Shown here in pieces: positions 33,100 to 45,400 of a stretch of 64,000 bases of DNA. Source of the DNA: Chelonoidis abingdonii. Taxonomy: Eukaryota > Chordata > Testudines > Testudinidae. The notes below the pieces were generated by a model that saw only the letters and a program-made list of their open reading frames with translations, had not been told where the DNA came from and did not search any database. Where the stretch lies: assembly GCF_003597395.2 (NCBI RefSeq), contig NC_133773.1, positions 77,911,668-77,975,667 of the forward strand. The letters are read 5' to 3'. Numbering within the stretch: the stretch's first letter is position 1; each line of letters starts with the position of its first letter. The translations under genes were made by a program, and so were the position numbers.

Positions 33100-33720
33100 C
33101 TTCACTCGATTTGTCAACTGGAGGTTCATCCACAGGTCCCGGCTCAACTGCATGCCACTGAATGGAGCCATCTGCCACAGGAATTGGGACAAGGGATGCA
33201 GGAAGTGCGGCTATGCCAACAAAACACTACACCACATCCTGTGTAGCTGGAAGCCCCATTTGAGAGCTTGGCAGCTGCAACACAAAGCCATCCAAGATTG
33301 CCTGGCCCAAGCCATCCCACCACCCGTGGGAAAGGTTGCCTTAAACTCCATCATCCGCGGAACCAACAGCCAACTGTGACCAGACATTGTCATCACCAAC
33401 CAGGACTAGAAGAAGATCATCATGGTGGATGTCACAGTGCCGTTCGAGAACAGGACCTCGGCCTTCCATGATGCCCGAGCTTGAAAGGTAGAGAAATATG
33501 CCCCTCTTGCCTAAATCTTGAGAGCTAAGGGTTACAAAGTCCAGATACACATGGAATCAGTCAACTCTATGCTTGTCTGATGCAGCAACTAATGGTGTTG
33601 GACACCATCAGGTGGTCAAGGGACATCTACATAGAACACATCACTGGACATTGGAATACGAGGAATGATGAGCTGAAGTGCCAATGAGAAGCGCAGTCAG
33701 GAAAGTAACAAATCATTTCC
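33100..33720 (+). mobile_element. R2/NeSL-type LINE fragment with restriction-like endonuclease
   Basis: One reading frame, in phase with an ATG at 33152, gives FIHRSRLNCMPLNGAI, then CRKCGYANKTLHHIL, then (after a TGA at 33377-33379) PDIVITNQD, a TAG, KKIIMVDVTVPFENRTSAF, further stops, and KVEKYAPLA...LRAKGYKVQI. The C-x2-C...H cluster is the CCHC-type knuckle upstream of the endonuclease; the expected last Cys appears replaced by Trp. The P-D (33380-33385), D in VDVT (33428-33430) and the following K fit the PD-(D/E)xK restriction-like endonuclease of R2, NeSL and related LINEs. At least four in-frame stops make it dead. Assigning the exact clade needs a search. Confidence 0.72.
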
Positions 33721-34904
33721 TTGTGGATTGTATGTTCTAAATGGACAACCAACCTAATTCTCAATTACTGAGGGACAATCTCCACTCATTGATATACTTT
33801 GCTTTCTACAACCAAATCTCTGTACAACTTTTCATGAGTGATGTACCCAACTATTCGGATTCTAATATCTAAACTCTATTGTTAAATTTATTCATCTAAA
33901 TATGTGTGTGTTATTGCTGATTAAGTACTCTATGTATCATATGACTTTTAAAAACTATTTTATATTTGTAGATAATCTAAGCACTATACCCAGATGTACA
34001 GATACTCTCTTCCCAATGTATATATGATATAATTTTTTAAACATTAGCTTTAATAAAATTTTTAAGCCCTAAGAATGTGAGGCCTTACAGCTAGGCATGT
34101 GAATCTTTATACCTACACAAAATCCATTTGATGCAAGTGAGACTCTGCATTGTTGTCACTGTCCATCTTGAAGTAGTCCATTGCAAGACTGGGTCTGTGG
34201 AGACTGAGTAAAGTGGAATAATTTGGCATGACTTCCAAAACAGGACAGTTAGGGCTAGTATATTTTGGAACACTCAGGAAAGGTAAATCTGAATTAACAA
34301 AAGATATGAATTTAAAGTGGGTTAGTTAAACAAGCTTAAATGAATTAAAGCCAATTTAATTCTAATGAGTGTCTCCTCACAGGGGTTTAATGCAGTTTAA
34401 TTAATTCACTTTACATTCACATATTCAGTTAGTTTGGATTATTTTTCCTGATTGTCCATGTGCGGTTTCTTATTTAATTTTATTTTTTTAACTTGCTTTG
34501 TTTAATATCAGAAACTAGTCCAGGACTAGAAGAGGTAGCTTTCTGATTTTTGCCTACTACAAGAACACTACAGGGAAAAAAGTGCTTGACAATCCCATTA
34601 TTTCTTCACATGTTTTTTCTTCTTATGAGGATTTTTGGTAAAGTCACTATCACAATGAGAGTTCTATGGCTAAAGCAGACCCAGCCAGAATGTTTTGAGT
34701 AAAACAAAGCTTCTCAAAAAACAAAAGAGAGAGAACCAAAGAGGAAGAGTCATTGGTTTTAAACTGCATAGTTGTATTAAGTCTTATACCTTTATAGCTA
34801 TTGCCTCTTTCTTCAATAGCCTTGGTATTTATCTTCTGAGTTCCATAAATTACATCCTACTAGTTATCACACCAATTTTTAAATAATGAAATTATAATAT
34901 TCTC
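33721..34904. other. Non-coding
   Basis: AT-rich, no element recognised. The 60-codon minus frame at 34091-34273 and 63-codon plus frame at 34695-34886 are unsupported. Confidence 0.4.
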
Positions 34905-36134
34905 ATAAACAAACTAGGGAAATGTAACCTAGATGGAGCTACTATAAGGTGGGTGCCTAACTGGTTGGAAAACTGTTCCCAGAGAGTAGTTATCACTGGT
35001 TCACTGTCATGCTGGAAGGGCATAATGAGTGGGGTCCTGCAGTGATCAGTTCCAGGTCTGGTTCTGTTCAATATCTTCATCAATGATTTAGATCACGGCA
35101 TAGAGAGTACAGTTATAGGGTTTTTGGATGATATCAAGCTGGGAGGGGTTGCAAGTGCTTTGGAGGACAGGATTAAAACTCAAAATGATCTGGACAAACT
35201 GGAGAAATGGTCTGAAGTAAATAGGATGAAATTCAATAAGGACAAAGGCAAAGCACTCCACTTAGGAAGGAACAATCAGTTGCACAGATACAAAATGGGA
35301 AATGACTGCCTGGGAAGGAGTACTGAGGAAAGGGATCTGGGGGTCATAGTGGATTACAAGCTAAATATGAGTCAACAGTGTACCACTGTTGCAAAAAAAG
35401 CAAACCTCATTCTGGGATGTATTAGCAGGAGTGTTGTAAGCAAGACATGAGAAGCAATTCTTCCACTCTACTCTGTGCTGATTAGGCCTCAACTGGAGTA
35501 CTGTGTCCCGTTCTGGGTGCCATTTCAGGAAAGACATGGTCATATTGGAGAAAATCCAGAAAAGAGCAACAAAAATGATGAAAGGTCTAGAAAACATGAC
35601 CTATGAGGAAAAATTGAAAAAAATGGGTTTGTTTAATCTGGAAAAGAGAAGACTGAGAGGGAACATGAGAACAGTTCTCAAGTACCTATAGGGTGACCAG
35701 ATGTTCCAATTTTATAGGGGCAGTCCTGATATTTGGGCCCTTTTCTTATATAGGAGCCTATTATCCCCCCACCTCCTGTCCCAATTTTTCACACTTGCTA
35801 TCTGGTCACTCTAAGTACATAAAATGTTGTTATGAAGAGGGAGAAGAATTGTCCTTTTTAACCTCTGAGGATAGGACAAGAAGCAATGGTCTTAAATTGC
35901 ACCAACAGAGGTTTAGGTTGGACATTAGGAAAGACTTCCTAACTGTCAGGGAGGTTAAGCACTGCAATAAATTCCCTAAGGAGGTTGTGGAATCTCCATC
36001 ATTGGAGATTTTTAAGAGCAGGTTAGACAAACACCTGTCAGGGTTTATCTAGATAATATTTAGTCCTGTCTTGAGTGCAGGGACTGGACTAGATGACCTC
36101 TCGAGTCCCTTCCAGTCCTATGATTCTATGATTA
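34905..36134 (+). mobile_element. CR1 LINE, 5'-truncated, 3' end intact
   Basis: Covers the C-terminal half of ORF2 and the 3' tail. It encodes the RT palm (LFNIFINDLDHGI near 35065-35103; F-L-D-D at about 35142-35153 in place of F/Y-A-D-D, followed by KLGG), then LEKWSEVNRMKFNKDKGK, HLGRNN and ERDLGVIVDYKLN, all typical of CR1. The frame breaks after SVVSKT at 35450, and the later [11 protein letters not shown]...LEKRRLRG segment is in another frame. A 125 bp hAT miniature interrupts it at 35689. The tail reads GACTGGACTAGATGACCTC... and ends CCTATGATTCTATGATT, the 8 bp-type repeat that terminates CR1. Confidence 0.88.
35689..35813. mobile_element. 125 bp hAT MITE nested in CR1
   Basis: Terminal inverted repeats are TAGGGTGACCAGA and TCTGGTCACTCTA. 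The flanks AGTACCTA (35681-35688) and AGTACATA (35814-35821) are an 8 bp duplication with one mismatch, as expected for hAT. A second copy, in reverse orientation, is cut by the window end (63925-64000). The open frame 35693-36052 starts in this element and runs into CR1 coding sequence; it is a chance fusion. Confidence 0.8.
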
Positions 36135-38245
36135 TTATTTTATTATTGTTATCATCCATTTCATTTAAAATGACACTAGCAAACATATCATTGTTATAGG
36201 TGTTATTTAACACTTCACATAAGGTCATGTAACTATACAAAAGTACAATTTATAAGTCTATTTTTTTTTTAAGTACACATTTTGGCCAAATCCTGAGCAG
36301 CACTGATTATGTCTGAGTGCCAGGTAGTGGGATTTTATCACTCAAAAATTAAAGGGTTTACTTTTAATCCTAACATACTATGGCATTTTGTTGCATCTAA
36401 CTGTATTTACTAAGTATTTAGAAAGTACTCTGCAACCAACCAATCAGATTGAATTTATAATCCTGCAAACTGGAATAAACTGTATTTTTTCTTAGTGCTC
36501 CTTTAATGTTAGAATGATGGAGAGGAAGACATTGTTAATTTTAATAAAATTAACTTTATAGTGTTATTTCAGTGCTTTATAATAACTTTATATGATGCCC
36601 CTAGGGTACTTCTATTTGTATTAAAATATCTCATCCACAATTTAGTTACGCTAAAACCACTCAGACTTACCGCCTGGTTTTTATAGCCTGAACTCAAGCT
36701 GCTTTGTAGCTGCCCTGCAATCCAAATAGATGTACCCTTGGGCCATTGATTACATTTCTTGTTTTAATAGTAACATAATTCTGTTAAAGATATTGGCACA
36801 AAAGAAACTTCTGAACTAATCAGACTCTTCCAGAAAATACATTATTTTCAAATGCAGGATCAAGGAAATGGAGTTAGATTACACATGGCACGTATTCGTC
36901 TTAAAATACTATTTATGCATATTAATTAGAAGTAACCATGAGAAGCACTATTAACATAAATACTTTTTATTTTAAGACAGGCTCTCTATGCCCCACTTGA
37001 TTAATTGTCACAGAGTGTAATTTTATCATAGTTAAAACTAATTCAAGCCAATTTCCCAGTAGTAATATATATCTATATATTTTTGGTTTAGAGAAATTAA
37101 TATTCCTCAAAAACTAATTAATGATCTCCCAAGAATCATTTGCATAAAGGATGTTAGAGTTCTATAGCAATTATGCATTGTATGTAACTCATTAAAAGGT
37201 CCATTTTCATTACTGGATTTAGTGATGAGGTGACAAGCGTAACCACTCCAAATGGCCAGGCAAGATGCTAAGTGAGGCTGGGAAATCCGTTAGCTGAATT
37301 CCATCAACATAGCCAAATTGTTTTTCCACCATAAAGTTTTTACAAGAAATGATTCTAAAATTAACAGGAAGGTTCTTTGAAGGTTATGTCTTGCTCTGGT
37401 AAAAGCTGTGGAACATTCTTTGTGTTCTAAGCAGAGATTGGTTCTATATTTTAACACTATTGAGGGCCTGATCTCGTTCTCATTCAGAAAAAAAATCTCT
37501 CCACATCAGATTCTGATCCCCTTATTCCCACTGAATAGCACCTTTCCCTACTAATAGTTTCACCGACCTCAGTGAGACCAGCTGAGCAGTAAAAGGCTAC
37601 TCAACACAAGGAAGGGTGTTAGAATATGACCATCACTGATTTACTCGAGAGCAAGTTTAGGCCTGAAGTATGAACAGTATTATCTATTTCTGCCAGTAAT
37701 GGATCGTCTTCTTAAACTACATTCTTTTTGAAAGAACAAAAATCAGAAAACATCATTGTTTTATTTTTCTTAAAATGTCAATTTATTATTAGATCTCTGG
37801 CATGGAAATGGAGCTATAGTTCTCTTACACTGAAAATGACTGTGCGTAACAAACTTTAATATGTTTCATTTGTCTGAATTATCATTAAGCCCCACCAGGC
37901 TGGCTGCATACAAGAGAGTATAATTCATGACAGACGGAAGATCCATTCATTACTCCTGCCATAATTATGGCGAGAACATTATTGATAAATCAAACAGAAG
38001 TAATAATTCTTTGGAAGAAAATGCAGTACTTGTGGCTTTCTAATGAAATGGAATGATGCTGTATGTAAAATCTATCTGCCCAATCACACATTCATTGGGA
38101 CTTCTGAGGCATTGATCAAAAATATCCAGACCTTTTGACCACTCTTCAAATATTTATTTCATCCCAGGGAGGAATTAAAGTATAAAGAGTCAAAAGTAGT
38201 ATAGTTGACATCTCCCGCCTCCTGAATAAATCAGTGGTAATAATA
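36135..38245. other. Repeat-poor AT-rich stretch, possible conserved non-coding DNA
   Basis: Over 2 kb with almost no recognisable transposon. Several clusters of homeodomain-like ATTA/TAAT and octamer-like ATGCATATTAAT/TTTGCAT strings occur near 36905-36930, 37130-37180 and 37890-38010. 'ccataattatggcg' and 'gaacattattgataaatcaa' are examples. Function cannot be shown from one sequence. A fragment of a 'gggcctgatc' palindromic repeat is at 37464-37590. Confidence 0.3.
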
Positions 38246-38249
38246 TCAG

Positions 38250-38382
38250 AGGTCCCAATCCAGAAAAGTGCTTAAGCGTGTACTTAACCTTAAACACATG
38301 AGTAGTCTCATTAAAAGCAGGAAGACTCCTCATGCTTTAAAGTTAAGAATATGCTTAAGTGCTTTTCTGAATTGTGGTCAGA
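38250..38382. mobile_element. Palindromic MITE
   Basis: 'GGTCCCAATCCAGAAAAGTGCTTAAGC' at the left mirrors 'GCTTAAGTGCTTTTCTGAATTGTGG' at the right, and 'ttaaccttaaacacatgagtag' mirrors 'catgctttaaagttaag'. A diverged relative is near 51235-51305 ('ggtcctgcaaacatt', 'gttgcaggatcagc'). The 68-codon ORF at 38268-38474 lies mostly inside it and is not supported. Confidence 0.6.
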
Positions 38383-38622
38383 ATGAAATACTTCACACTG
38401 AAGTGCTGTATTGTGTCCATGGTTACTGTATTGACATATGTCTACAAAGACCGAGTATTAATGTTGAACTGTGAGTGCATGCACGCTATTAATTCACTCT
38501 CACTGGCCTTTGTATGGCAGTATATGTAGCATAAAAAGAAGCTTTTACTTTTAAAACTTGATTGTACAAAACAGTAGGTAATAGAAAAATGGTGAGGCTG
38601 GTGATCACTTGTTACCTTATGT

Positions 38623-38989
38623 CAGTGATTCTCAACCCGGGGTACACAGGTATCTCCCAGGGGTTACATCAACTCATCTAGATGTTTGTATAATTTTACA
38701 ACAGCCTACATAGAAAGACCTAGCAAAGCCAGTACAAATTAAAATTTCATACGGACAGTGACTTGTTTATATTGCTCTACATACTATACCCTCAAAGGTA
38801 ATTGCAATACTTATATTCCAATTGATTTATTCTATAGTAAAAATGAGGAAGTAAGCTCTTTTTCAGTAATAGTGCAGCTGTGACACTTTTGTATTTTTAT
38901 GTCTGATTTTGTAAGCAAGTAGTTTATAAGGGAAGTGAAAGCTGGGGTATGCAAGGGATACAGTAGTCTGGAAAGGTTGAGAGCCACTG
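38623..38989. mobile_element. 367 bp non-autonomous hAT element
   Basis: Ends CAGTGATTCTCAACC and GGTTGAGAGCCACTG are inverted repeats of Charlie type. Flanks CCTTATGT (38615-38622) and ACTTATCT (38990-38997) match at six of eight positions, an aged 8 bp duplication. The AT-rich interior has no coding trace. Confidence 0.75.
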
Positions 38990-38997
38990 ACTTATCT

Positions 38998-39849
38998 CAT
39001 CACTTTTGTTTCTACTGTTATCTTGTCCTTACCATTGTTTCTGTTTAGTTGTCTCTTGTGCATTTTCTAAATTCTAGATTGTGAAGTTTTAGACATTATT
39101 TGTACAGTAATTCATAGAGTTAGGTCCTGATCCCTATCTGAGGTCACTTCAACAGAAAAAAGGATATTATTACTTATTATATATTGCACTGGCAGATGGA
39201 TGGCTCAGAGGACATAATGACATCTGTTGTCTTCAGATGCCTAGAAAGGGGTTCAGTCTTTGCAAGTTTGCTACAAACATGGGCAAGTGACCATCAGAAA
39301 ACTATATCATCCATTAAAAATTCAAAGGACAAATCTGACCTGAATTGTGGTTGTTATAATCTGAAATGTGTTAATAAAATAGATCCGATGTGAAAACATC
39401 AGACTAAGAGTTAGCCCATTGGTAATCCCAATGGAGTTTTAATATTTTACAAATATGATCTAAGGGTAATTTGTATCTGCATATAAAATGAAGGCAATTA
39501 GAAAAGGAGGAAGGAAAATTTAACGTGGTCTTTCTGCTTCTATTTTTGATTAATACAAATAACTTTTAAAGACTCTATTATCTGTATGTAACTATAGCAC
39601 CCTTTTGGTCAATATGGAATCTGTTCTGCAGGGTAGCTCTAGATTAGAAAAAGCACATGCAGCACAAGAGGGAAGCTCCTTCCACCTCAGGGGCACCTCT
39701 TCCATACTCTCAGGAGTTAAGAGACAACACCCAAACATACATAGACACACGTGCATCAGAAGCATACAACAAATATAGGAAAGGGAAATTATTTATTTAC
39801 AGAGGGATGAATGGAGGAAAACAACAAGGGGAAAAGATAGAGACAGTGG
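38998..39849. other. Non-coding
   Basis: No gene recognised. Plus frames at 39184-39393 and 39657-39884 lack motifs. Confidence 0.35.
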
Positions 39850-41210
39850 TAAAACAGGTTTACATCCAACACACAGACCCATAGGCCTATATTTACATTT
39901 AACCATATTAAAACACATATTGTTTGCTTGCACCCAGTTTACCAAGTGATCTAGATTGCTCTGAATCAATGACCTGTCCTCTTCATTATTTGCCACTCCC
40001 CTAATTTTTGTATCCTCTGAGAATTTTATCAATGATGATTTTATGTTTTCTTCCAGATCACCGAGAAAGATGTTAAATAGCATAGGGCCAAGAACTGATC
40101 CTAATGAAAAAAGATCTGCTCAATGATAATTAGCCATTTACAGTTACATTTCGAGACCTCTCCATTAGCCAGTTTTTAACTCATTGAATCTGTGCCATGT
40201 TAATGTTATATCATTCTAGTTTTTAATCAAGATGTAATGTGGTACCAAGTCAAGCCCCTTAGAGAAGTCAAAATATATAATGTCAACACTATTACCTTTA
40301 TCAACCAAACTTGTAATCTCATTGAAAATAGATATCAAGTTAGTTTGATGGGACCTATTTTTTCATAAACACACATTGATTTGAATTAATTACATTGCCT
40401 TCCTTTAATTATTAATTGAGTCCTGCATCAGCCAATTCATTTTCTTGCCCAGGATCAATGTCAGGCTTTCAGCCTATAATTATCCAGGTCATCCTATTTA
40501 CCCTTTTGAAAAACTGGCACAACCATTAGCTTTCTTCCAGTTTTCTGGAATTTCCCTAGTGCTTGAAGACTTATTGAAAATCACTATTAAGAGTCCAGTG
40601 AACTCCTCAGCCACCTCTTTTTTAAAACTCTTGGATGCAAGTTATCTGGACCTGCTGATTTAAAAATGACTAAATTTAGTAGCTTCTCTTTAGCAGCCTC
40701 CAAAGACACTATTGGAACGGAAAAAGTGTTATTACCAGGACTGAGACTACATCATCTCCTCCCTTCCCCGCCCCCAAAACAAAACCAAAACAAAACCCAG
40801 AACAAAAATATTTACTGAATACTTCTGCCTCTTCTGCATTATTTTTGATAAATCTACCATTCCATTTAGTAGTGGACTAATACCATTGTCAAGATTCTTT
40901 TTGTTCCTAATACATTTTAATAAAATCTACTTATTGTCTTTAATTCTGCTGGCATAGAGTTCGCCAGGAGTCCTTTGGCTTCACTTATCACTTTTCTATC
41001 ATTCCTAATTTCTGATATATATTCATTACTGTTAACTTCCCCTTTATTCGTTTTATTATATATATTTTATAGCTTCCTTTACTTCTCCTCTGAATTAGGT
41101 AATTTTTTTAACCAGTATGGTCTTCTTTGATGGTGGGATCATGGCTTTTTGAGCATTTAGCAAAGGTGTTCATAAATGATTCACAATTATCATTCACCTA
41201 AGAACTAGCA
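39850..41210 (-). mobile_element. CR1-group LINE ORF2 relic, minus strand
   Basis: On the minus strand, from high to low coordinates, it runs from the endonuclease-RT linker (EYISEIRN, AKG, ASRIKDNK near 40950-41060) through a decayed fingers region to the RT palm: GPMLFNIFLGDLEENIKSSLIKFSEDTKIRG near 40000-40100, then LDHLVNWVQANNMCFN. The catalytic F/Y-A-D-D reads F-S-E-D, so the first catalytic Asp is Glu. Many stops upstream show age. It is the same family region as 18424-18518. A poly-A/C rich 'ccaaaacaaaaccaaaac' insertion lies near 40770-40800. Confidence 0.72.
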
Positions 41211-41802
41211 AATGAAAACTAATGTAGTTCCAGTACAAACATGAGTATCTTTCAAGATCTTCAAACGTTTTTGTGAATACCAGCTGTCATACAAATATTC
41301 ATAAATGAATAATGTTATAACCCCCATTTATAGCAGTAGTTTGAATTGGAGAGGTTTATTAGGGAAACTACTTGTAAAGCTACTATTCAATTTTCTGACT
41401 TGCTTTAGTGAACATACACTTTGGTGTGTATTATTGCTATCCTGTATGTATATTTTAAAGAGGTTTTAAATTATATAGATATAGATAGATCTCTATTTTT
41501 CATTTTATTTATTAATAATTTTTCTCCTTGAATGTATGTCTAGGTCATATTAAAGTCAATGAGATCCACTTGCATACCTTTTTAGGACACTGACGCTATA
41601 TAATAAAGGCTATTATTCCAATGTTAGAAGTAACATGGGAACAGTGCTTTCTGCTGATGTACAAAGTTTAGTTTTGTTTTCTGTAGTAGCCAGGGCTAAT
41701 TGAAAGGGTCAGTGAAGTATTGAGAATTAAAATCTCTAATGTTGCCTAGGCAGAAAGGCTGCACTGTGGCTTGGAGATATTTCTAGAACATTTGGGTCAG
41801 AG
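41211..41802. other. Non-coding
   Basis: Short GATA-like repeats near 41475-41495; nothing else recognised. Confidence 0.4.
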
Positions 41803-42042
41803 AGTATGCCTACCCTGCAATAAAACACCCCTGGCTGGCCTGTTTCAACTGACTAGAGTTCACAGGGCTCAGGCTGAGATATTATAAAGTTGCAGTATAG
41901 ACATCTGCGCTTGGGCTGAAGTCTGGGTTCTGGGACCCTCCTACCTTGCAGGGTCTCAAAGCCCAGGGTCCAGCCCAAGTCTGGACATCTACATTGCAAT
42001 TTTATAGCCCAGCAGCACCTGTTTTATTGCAGTGTAGACATC
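41803..42042. mobile_element. 240 bp palindromic MITE
   Basis: Ends 'GTATGCCTACCCTGCAATAAAACA' and 'TGTTTTATTGCAGTGTAGACAT' are inverted. Inside, 'gcttgggctgaagtctgggttctgggaccct' mirrors 'agggtctcaaagcccagggtccagcccaag'. It carries the TGCAGTGTAGACAT end related to the Harbinger-type miniatures elsewhere in the window. Confidence 0.65.
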
Positions 42043-42115
42043 TGAAAGGGAATTTATTTAAAAACTATTTAAACATAACTATACTATGACTTCTAACAAT
42101 ATCTCGAGAGCCTGT

Positions 42116-42152
42116 AAAAAAAAAAAAAAAAAAAAAAGGAGGGGGGGGAGGG
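42116..42152. repeat. Poly-A / poly-G low-complexity run
   Basis: 22 A residues followed by a G-rich run. No retroposed body can be identified upstream. Confidence 0.85.
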
Positions 42153-42284
42153 TGAAACTGTGACAAAACTGTTTTTTAAAAACTAATTTTTAGACCAGAC
42201 AGAGGTCTAGGCTAGAAAATCGTATTTAAAATGGTTTGGCATGATTTTGGGCCCACCCTCACCAGCCCTTCATTTTATTATAGA

Positions 42285-42480
42285 TGGTCTTGGTGTCAAA
42301 GCACAGGACTGGCAGTCATGGATTCTTGGACTTCACGCTCAGGTTAACCTCCCTTGTTCCACAGTTTACCCATCTGTATAATGAGAGAGAATATTTCCAT
42401 ACCTTACAGGAGTGCTTTGAGAGCTAATTTATTAGTTGGAAAATGGTTTGAGATCTATAAAAGAACAATAGAAATATAAA
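42285..42480 (+). repeat. MIR-like SINE, plus strand
   Basis: 'caaagcacaggactggcagtcatgg', 'ggttaacctccc', 'cagtttacccatctgtataatgag', then 'ttacaggagtgctttgag' and 'tggtttgagatctataaa' follow the order of a MIR/CORE-SINE: tRNA-derived head, core, tail. It is the best-preserved MIR copy here. Confidence 0.7.
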
Positions 42481-45400
42481 GCTGTAAGAATCTTGTATTT
42501 TATCATGAAGACAATGGTTTTCAAACATAATTTCCTCCCCCATTGTAGATAGGACTGAAGAGTGAAGTATACTGTACTCTTTGCAGAAGAGCAGTCTCTT
42601 TAAACCTTGGTAGGGACATAAAGGGTTGAAATGAGTTGTATGAAGTAGACTAGCCTTTTTGCCCCTGAGAATAATTGTTTTTTTTTTTTTGCATTTCACT
42701 TATGAAACAGTACAGCACATCTAACTCCATTTAGACACTAACATTAATTGCTAATGGTTTTCTTTTACAGATTTTAAGTGGTGAATTTATTGAAGCATCC
42801 TAAACTTGCTCCTTTGTGGGGTATGTCAGAATGAGCTTTTGCATCCCTTGGAACAAATTGCAAATCAGCAATTTTAATGCTGCCTAAGATCCTTTGTGTT
42901 TTTTGTAAATTACTAACATATATCAAGTTTATGTTAATTGTATGAAAACATAACAGAAATAGTCAGTAACATTTAAGCAACTTTTAAGTAGTTAACCTCA
43001 TTCTGAAGCAGCAGAATAGTCAGCACGTTAAAATAGGTACAAAATTATAATGGGATATTTGCTTTTACTGGTTTTCAAATTTTTATATAAAAACAAATTA
43101 AACTTATTTTCCTGAATATGTTAATAAATCTCCTTTAAAGACCATCTCTTCATTTTAGTGCAAACCTGAAAAGTTACCATTGCTTAATAAGCAGTCACCT
43201 AAATTGTTGTTTTCCTTCCCATGCACACAGTGCAAAACATGTATTTTCAGTCTGAATAACTTGGATTTCAGAATAAATAAAACAATAAAGACAGATCAAA
43301 TATAATATTTTCCATGAGAGAGTGAGATATCAGTATAGTTTGTCATCCTGTAGCAGGCAGCTTAAATTGATTCATCTGCTACCAAGCAGGAAGAAAGAAC
43401 CGTTAATTTATTATTGCCCTGCACCTTTTCTAACCATTTACACCATGCAAATCAAATGTAGAATTCTACCAAATCTAAAGGGCAGCATTTCATAAGCACT
43501 TTTCACTGGAATAAATGTTTATATGAGGTGAAGGGCAATGATGAAGGGCAAAGGACAGGGAGTCTGATTACAGTTAAAGGTATAGTACACAGAAATAGAA
43601 TCATAATATGTCCCCTCTATTTTCATATATGCAGTGCACATCCAGACTTCTCCAGACTGTGACATTCAAAATTAAGATATAGATTTTTGTGGCTAAATTG
43701 TGTTCATATGCTAGCTTCAGTCCTCTCCACACAGCTGAGCTAATGCAGACCACAGTTTCTCTATGTGTTAGATTAAATGTGTTGGGTGCAGGTCTGTAAA
43801 TCTCCCTGTGTGTGTACAAGTATGCATATGCGCATGGGTGCATTTGAGTGTATGTGTGTAGGATGTGGGGTTACTTATCTTTTTTAAAAAATACCTTCAG
43901 TGGGACTTGGGGATCTCCCACATATCATCTTTGCAGAGAACCTGTTAACAATAAGATTAATTAATGCAGGAATTTACTGCTGAAATGGAAGTTAGCAGGT
44001 TTTTTACTTCCAAATTATTGTTTCTTTAAAGTGATAACCCCTCATGAGTGGAATTAATGAAAATCCAATCCATTCTGAAATATGAGACTATGCACTAAGT
44101 GAATGGGGAAAGTAGTGGGAGAAATAGAATGAATCCATTAAAATAATTGTAGATATCATACTGAAATGAATTGTATTTTTAAGTTTCTGAGAATGTATAT
44201 GCCCAACAGTTTTTATGAAAGCTTTCTAGAGGATGCATAACTGCAAGTTAGTAGACTATTTTTTTTAAAGCGATAAAAAGTTACAATGCAAGCATTTGCG
44301 TGTGACTGTTAAGAGGAAATAGAAAGGGAATAGTAATAATATTAAAAGATACACAAACTACCCACCTACTGGTGAGTCCTTTCAATAAAAAAATGTGTCT
44401 AGCTTCTGCAATGTGAAATTGCTTGGGTAAGAATGCAAAAGCGATAACAGATCAGTTTTTTTCCACAGCTTACTAATGTACAAACATCATTTTGTTTTTA
44501 ATTGCTCCCTGTGAAAAACCTGTGGCCTTGTCTGAAAATTGATTTTTCATTTTGTTTTAATGAATTCATTGTTTATGAAGGGTACTATATTGACAACTGA
44601 TATACTCTCTTTATCCTCAGAACAACTGTGTCTTGGGCAGCAGCAGTGCTAGCTTCACCAAATTGCCTTTTGTTAAGAGTTGACATAGTCCCAATGAGCC
44701 TTTTTTATTTAACCTATAATGTTCCCATGTTTGAAAACAGTCCAAAGTATGCAACACCCTCCTCAGAATAGAGAATCAAATTCAAAATAAATGATTGTCA
44801 TCTATTTATTATAGAATAATACCAAGCATAATTTCTGTAGGAGTTTGAGAAACTAAGTAATGGAGTGTAATAAACTCTACTGAAGTAATTTGGTAAAAAT
44901 CCAAACTTCACAATTTCAGCTCTCAACAGATTGTTAAATTTAATCTTATACATTCCAAGCATAGTGTTTGCATCATATTGGTTATTGTTAGATGAAATGA
45001 AAAATGGTGATTCTGCAAAAATCCCTTAGTTTAATTTGCATTTAAAGGTCTTGCAAATGCATTTTAATTAACACTGTGTTCCACATCACTCCTTACTGAC
45101 TACGTGGTTTTGGCCTCTGCGTGTTTTTATAAATGCTATTCAAATCCTGCGCAAAGAGCTGTATGCTGTAACCCAGAGAAAAAATATTTAACAAAACAAC
45201 ACAGTCTATAACAATAGCACCATTACATTCAGAGATGATTGTAATTATACATGTGATATCTGAAGATTAAAGGCCAGCTAGTGACTGGCTGCACTATGAC
45301 TGCACAAAGGAATGGAGAAAATGCATGGACCGCTCACTATTACCGTCCCTGCATGGGGGACTGTTCCTTTTATGCATCCATTAAGGAGTAAGACAATTCA

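Noticed and set aside
35693..36052. 119-codon frame as a possible gene
   Set aside because: It fuses part of a 125 bp miniature to CR1 coding sequence and has no independent motif.
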